Assembly: GCF_022539505.1 (NCBI RefSeq) | Contig: NC_061510.1 | Location: 223,780,043-223,844,042 of the forward strand | Length of the DNA: 64,000 bases | Origin: Lolium rigidum | Taxonomy: Eukaryota > Streptophyta > Magnoliopsida > Poales > Poaceae | Direction of reading: 5' to 3' | Part shown: positions 59,947-64,000 of the stretch, one piece after another | Layout of the letters: each line of letters opens with the position of its first letter | Position numbering within the stretch: the stretch's first letter is position 1 | The notes under the pieces: model-generated | What the model was told of the DNA's origin: nothing | Seen by the model: only the letters and a program-made list of their open reading frames with translations | Databases searched by the model: none | Program-made: the position numbers and the translations under genes

Positions 59947-60240
59947 GGCAGAGTTGAGGGCGGGCGAGGCGAGGCCGGCGGGAGACGGCGAGGCCGGCGG
60001 GCGCCGGCGAGCGAGGCGAGGCCGGCGGGCGACGGCGGGCGACGGCGGGCGAGGCGAGGCCGGCGGGTGACGGCGGGCGGGCGACAGCGGGCGACGGCGG
60101 GCAGAGAAACAGAGTTGAGGGCGGGCGAGGCCGGCGGCCGACGCGCCGACGGCGGGCGACCGGGCGAGGCCGGTGGGGGCGGCGGGCGACCGGCGGCCGG
60201 CGGGGGGGGGGTAAGGCCGGCGGGGCGAGTGCGATGCGCG
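59947..60240. repeat. GC-rich minisatellite in the hAT element
   Basis: Irregular tandem GGCGGGCGAC and GAGGCGAGGCCGGCGGG units; the block AGAGTTGAGGGCGGGCGAGG occurs at 59,950 and again at about 60,112. Multiple GGG runs with short loops on the plus strand could form G-quadruplexes. It lies upstream of the transposase start. Confidence 0.75.
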
Positions 60241-60401
60241 TGAGGCGTGACCTCGAGTCCTCGACTCCAGACTCCAGTATCCACGCGAGTCCTCCAGGTC
60301 CAGGCTAATCAGCCTTTTTTTTTCCGTGGAGTATAACTTGGGCGGGCCGAATTTCTGGGTGGGCCACGGCCCCCCCGGCCCCCCCGCTGCGTCCGCCCAT
60401 G

Positions 60402-60409
60402 CATACACT
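60402..60409. repeat. Target site duplication of the hAT element, right copy (CATACACT)
   Basis: Second CATACACT copy directly beside the right terminal inverted repeat. Confidence 0.92.
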
Positions 60410-62228
60410 ATTGCAAAATAGTGAAATTGGATTTGGGTAAGATTTGCTCACAAGGTGTTTGTAGGAATGGCCCAAAGAAAAATGTTTTCAAATTTTGGAA
60501 ATATTTTTTGGGGATTGCACTCATATATTATTTGAAGTAGAAAGGTGGTGGTGGTGGTTAATTTGGTGAAAGTTTGCAAGATTTCAAAAAGTGGGTCATC
60601 TTCACATAGTTTCAAAGTCTCCACTTGTCAAAACTATACTGGTCAACCTGGTCAAAGTTAGCATGTGTGGTCAACATGAAAGTTGTTCACCTTGACAAGG
60701 TCTTGGATGACATGGCAATAGTTGACCAAGTTTAGTTTAAGAAAAGATTAAACCAGAGGGGTAAAGTGAGGAAGATTTTATAAAACTCCATTTTGACCAC
60801 TATCTCATGTAAGTTGATTTTGAGATTTCCTTTGATTTGATTCTTGTTTCTTTGATGCATTTGTGTTTGTTTATCATATATAAGTATTCTCCAAGCAATA
60901 GATCAAGCAATGGTGGCCTTTGGTGAAGATTTGCAAAATTGGCCTTATGTGTATGTGAGTGAACTTGGGATTTTCTCACTATTTGATTTCTCTCCATTTG
61001 CTTTGACTTTCCTTGAATCTAATGTGATTCTTATTAGTTTAGAAACATTTTCAAACCATTGAAACCATTTCAAATGGTCTTGTTCAAAGATTTGCAAAAT
61101 TGGCCATATCACATGAGAGGTGACATGTCAATTCTCCTTATTCTTGTAATGTGCTCCCCTTGCTTCACTTGGGCAAGGTTGAGGGTAAATTTAGGGTTAG
61201 ATTAGGTTTAGAGATGGTTTCACACCATTTGGTCAAAGTAGAAGTGCATATGACAAGAATTGGTGAAAATGGCTATGTGTCACATATGCCTCTATGCATA
61301 TGTTGCATTTGATTTTTAATTTGACTAGGCTTGACCCAATTGATGTTGTTGAGGGTTGAAATGGTATATAGGAGTGATCCAACCATTCACTACAAGTCTT
61401 AGGGTCAAGATCCTCAATTTCACAAATTTGATATTTTGCTCTCATATGCCTCTATGGCATTATTACTTTCTTTTTAAAATCCTTTTGTTTCATTTTGGAT
61501 TGGGTTGGAGAAGTACTAGATAAGGTTTATGAAGGTTTTCCAATCCTCTAAATAAAGTAGAAAGGCCTAGGGTAAAGTTTTACAAAAATAGCCATAGGCA
61601 CATATGCCTCTATGCATATGTTTGATTTTATTTTGTTTCACACTTGAATTGGTTGGTAAGTGCTTTGTTGAGTGTGTTGAGGTATTTCAATTCATCTACT
61701 CAAGGTAGACAAGGCAAAGCTCATCATTTTCAACAAGTATCCATAGGCTTGCATATGCCTTTTTCTTAAATAAGATCTTTCCTTTTTATTTTATTTCTCA
61801 AAGATTGATGACAAGATGGATGAGGTTTAGGGTTTAATAAGTTTTGCGAGTGGTTCACCATTATTTAGAAAAGTAAGAAAAGGTAGGGTTCAAGATTTAC
61901 CTATTAAGGCTATAGGCCCACATATGGCTTTTTCTTTAATTTAGGTTTCTCAAAATAGATCCAAATGATTTTTGAGAAGGTTAGGGTTTAGGGTTTTTCT
62001 CATTTGATTTCTTTCTCTTTTAATTTCATTTGGTTTGTGATCTTCACTTGATCACTTTAGGGTTTTAGGGTTTATCACATAAGCATAATAACACTCATCA
62101 TGGCAAGAACACAAGTAATAGGTAGGAGCACTAAGCATAGCACCCTATATAAGAAAAGTTTTTGTTGGTTCTCATTTTTGTAAAAAGGAAATTTATTTTC
62201 TCTTTGTTTTGAAATTTGGGGTGTTACA

Positions 62229-62242
62229 AACCCTTCCCCCTT
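62229..62242 (-). other. Polypurine tract of element D
   Basis: Minus strand AAGGGGGAAGGGTT directly precedes the LTR start TGTAACACCCC. Beyond it, TCTCGTCCCGAGA is palindromic. Confidence 0.75.
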
Positions 62243-62305
62243 AAACAAATCTCGTCCCGAGATTTTAAGAAAAGTTAGGTTCCTAAGAGAGATTGGGCGA
62301 TATGA

Positions 62306-62881
62306 TTAACAGGAAAACATACTCTGCAGGGTCTTGGGTGCTTCCTGAGATTCGGTGGCATTCATGCGGTAGTAACGACCGTTGCGGTTGTTCGGGTAGT
62401 TTGGGGCAAACTTCCTTCCAGTTGTGACACAGCGCTGCTGCTGGGCAGGTGCAGTGGTATTGAGGGCAATCTTGGCAAGCTTCTTGGGGCACTCATTGGA
62501 GTAATGACCCATAGTTCCACATTCATAGCAGGTTACCGTTGACTTGTCCTTTTGGGCAATGGGTACAGAATTACTTCCAGTCGTTGGGGCATTGTTGGCG
62601 GCTTTCATCGGGCACTTTTTAGAGTAATGACCAGTAACACCACATGCATAGCAATTCACCGTGGACTTTTCTCTGGGGGCATGGTTGGGTATTGGGATGA
62701 GCTGCTCCAGGGTTGCTATCCTCACGCGGAGGCGAGCAATGAGGTAGTCCTTCTTGGCGTGCTGATGGCGAAGTGCCTTGCGCTCCATTGCAAGAATGTT
62801 GATGGTGTCAGTCATCTTGGCGTGCTCAATGTGCAGCTGGTTGGTCTGGGCACGGGAGTTGTTGCGGGTAGGAGGGGCCAT
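62306..62881 (-). CDS. Element D ORF2: coiled-coil protein with two CCHC zinc knuckles
   Basis: The frame is open upstream to 62,902; I choose MAPPTRNN at 62,881 because the ATG follows TTCAG, as in ORF1. Counting from 62,902, a helical block at residues 31-66 (TDTINILAMERKALRHQ..., 62,705-62,812) is followed by knuckles CYACGVTGHYSKKC and CYECGTMGHYSNEC and a basic, Asn/Arg-rich C-terminus. Tandem CCHC knuckles indicate RNA binding, as in retroviral nucleocapsid. The stop at 62,306 is only about 65 bp from the polypurine tract, so no pol gene follows. The ORF is intact. Confidence 0.7.
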   Translation of the reverse strand: MAPPTRNNSRAQTNQLHIEHAKMTDTINILAMERKALRHQHAKKDYLIARLRVRIATLEQLIPIPNHAPREKSTVNCYACGVTGHYSKKCPMKAANNAPTTGSNSVPIAQKDKSTVTCYECGTMGHYSNECPKKLAKIALNTTAPAQQQRCVTTGRKFAPNYPNNRNGRYYRMNATESQEAPKTLQSMFSC

Positions 62882-63131
62882 CTGAACAATGAGGTAGATC
62901 ATAAGATAAGAGGGAAATTTCTATGGTTTGTTTGGGTTAAGTTTAAAAAGTTCAGAACTTGAAAACTTGAGTAGTGTTGAGGGGGTAACACCAACAACAC
63001 TTTTTCATTCATACCAAACATCACCCATTACAAAGCTAACACACCGTTGGTTTTAAGAACCATTCATCGCTCTACGATACAAGGGGATCTTGATACAAAC
63101 TCACACCTACACATGTGCTCAAGTGAAACTA

Positions 63132-63920
63132 CTACTCACTATCCACATCTATCGGGGTGTGGTTATCTTCTCCGGCTTCCAGAAACTCATAGTCTTCCAG
63201 ATCAGTGTTCTCATATTCCTCAAAGTCCTCCTCATCACTCAGGAAGGTTGCTCCTCCCCGAATGTCTTCACCTCCTTCTGCTAGCTCCATCAACTGGTCC
63301 TCTTGGGCCTTGACAGTTGCCTCCAAGGATACTATCTTTGCGCGAAGGCGCACAATGGTAGCGTCCTTCTTGGCACGCTGCTGGCGGAGTGTCTTGCGCT
63401 CATAGGCAAGGATCCTGACGGTATCAGTCCGCCGTGCTAGGTGGGTGCGAATCTGGTTGGCGTAGACGCGATAGTTGTGCAGCTCCTTCTGGGTGTCGTG
63501 CAGCATAGTATCCAAGTGCTCCACGTGATAGTTCAGCTCCGGGTGGGGTGACAGTGCCCCGGGTCCTCCAATGGAGTCATGCCTTGCAAAGTGAGCAAAG
63601 CGAGTCCCATAAAGCGCGAGTCACATGCTGCCCACACAGACGGGCAAGTGCTTCCTGCATGGCTCTAGCTAGTCCATCTAGCCAGTTGCCTTCCATACAG
63701 AGAACTGGATCCTCATAGAAATAGGAGACTCCTTCTTGCCTCTGAGATCCGCAGTGATAACCCACTGCAGTTCCCTTCCGGGCTGGTGGTCCATTTGAGT
63801 TCCAAGGAACTCCGGGTGCGGGCGTCCGAGATACTCAGACAAAGCGTCTAAGTCCTGCTCGAAGCGCATGTTGCCACCATTCCCCAACCGGTAAAACTTG
63901 GTGTTGTGGGGCAACGCCAT
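63132..63920 (-). pseudogene. Element D ORF1: gag-like protein with coiled coil (two frameshifts)
   Basis: Starts MALPHNTKFYRLGNGG at 63,920, right after CTCTTTCAG, a good splice-acceptor sequence. The N-terminal part (LSEYLGRPHPEFL, VITADLRGK) is followed by a frame change near 63,690 (LARAMQEALARLCGQ) and another near 63,560, then a long helical region (63,132-63,524) and an acidic tail (SDEEDFEEYENTDLED). Residues 33-68 of that last part (63,321-63,428) closely match the helical block of ORF2. No known enzyme domain. Probably a structural, gag-like protein of a pol-less family. Confidence 0.6.
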
Positions 63921-64000
63921 CTGAAAGAGAATTAGATGAGTAAGTTAGAGAGGTGAACAAGTGTGACAAAATTTTATGTAGATTCATAAGGAAGAGCATG

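Larger units (their letters stand above)
56939..60401 (-). mobile_element. hAT transposon, near-complete (3,463 bp)
   Basis: Ends CAGTGGCGGACGCAGG on the left and, inverted, CATGGGCGGACGCAGC on the right, flanked by the 8-bp duplication CATACACT. The first bases CA-GG and 8-bp duplication identify a hAT element. It encodes one transposase on the minus strand and has a GC-rich minisatellite upstream of it. It sits inside LTR D and is therefore younger than D. Confidence 0.93.
53071..62228 (-). repeat. 3' LTR of element D (interrupted by a hAT element; about 5.7 kb net)
   Basis: On the minus strand it starts TGTAACACCCC at 62,228, directly after a polypurine tract, and ends CCGGGTGTTGACA at 53,071. 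Net of the hAT insertion and one duplication copy it is 5,687 bp, very long for an LTR. A GC-rich segment at 56,040-56,900 holds a minus-strand TATATAAA (56,444-56,451), the likely promoter. Left flank GTTTC (53,066-53,070) is the candidate target duplication. Confidence 0.75.

Overview
The window is plant nuclear DNA, most likely from a Pooideae grass and probably a Triticeae (wheat, barley or rye relative). The grounds are several LTR families of Triticeae type (LTRs beginning TGATACGTCTCCGACG, TGATACGTCCATTTTT and, read on the plus strand, TGTCAACACCCGG), an Angela/BARE-like Copia LTR end, a grass-specific DUF1618 gene with spliceable introns, and deeply nested transposons. The species cannot be fixed from the sequence alone. 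The window contains one 100-base N gap at 33,558-33,657.

Layout. 1-9,298 is a nest: a minus-strand Copia element (gag-pro at 7,637-9,298, integrase start at 439-677) is split by a complete minus-strand gypsy-like element A (678-7,636, target duplication GTCAA) and by a plus-strand Copia LTR (1-438). 9,764-19,938 is a Mutator-like module with a plus-strand FAR1-type transposase pseudogene and a convergent minus-strand gene with a Ulp1-type cysteine protease domain, bounded by a 12-bp direct repeat. 19,939-22,559 is low in genes, with a large Stowaway-like element and a Helitron-type 3' end. 22,744-24,915 is the only convincing host gene, a three-exon DUF1618 gene. 25,562-26,628 is a LINE ORF1 remnant cut by a minus-strand gypsy LTR (26,629-27,787). 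27,788-33,557 is a rearranged gypsy mosaic containing an antisense gene, gag and protease. After the gap, 33,658-36,677 is the 3' part of a Helitron (helicase end, captured AP2/ERF fragment, hairpin and CTAG end). 36,890-47,895 is a truncated gypsy-like element C whose 3' LTR is split by element B (40,659-47,557, target duplication AACAC), a relative of A. 47,896-53,070 holds two gag-bearing retroelement remnants. 53,071-64,000 is a minus-strand, pol-less retroelement D with a very long LTR (about 5.7 kb net), into which a 3.46-kb hAT element (56,939-60,401, target duplication CATACACT) has inserted.

How things work together. Almost everything is transposon-derived and most ORFs are broken. 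The most notable observations are: (1) A and B share an 89-bp tandem duplication of the tRNA-Asp primer-binding cassette, and target duplications show that the two copies used different LTR ends; (2) CAG/CTG sites are unusually often changed, mostly by one-base insertions, between sister LTRs, and the same change accounts for frameshifts in the FAR1 gene, which points to either methylation-linked mutation or a base-calling artefact; (3) element D has no pol and encodes two proteins that share a duplicated coiled-coil block, each starting at an identical TTCAG/ATGGC junction; (4) an antisense retrotransposon gene is fused to gag at an acidic-codon repeat next to the assembly gap.
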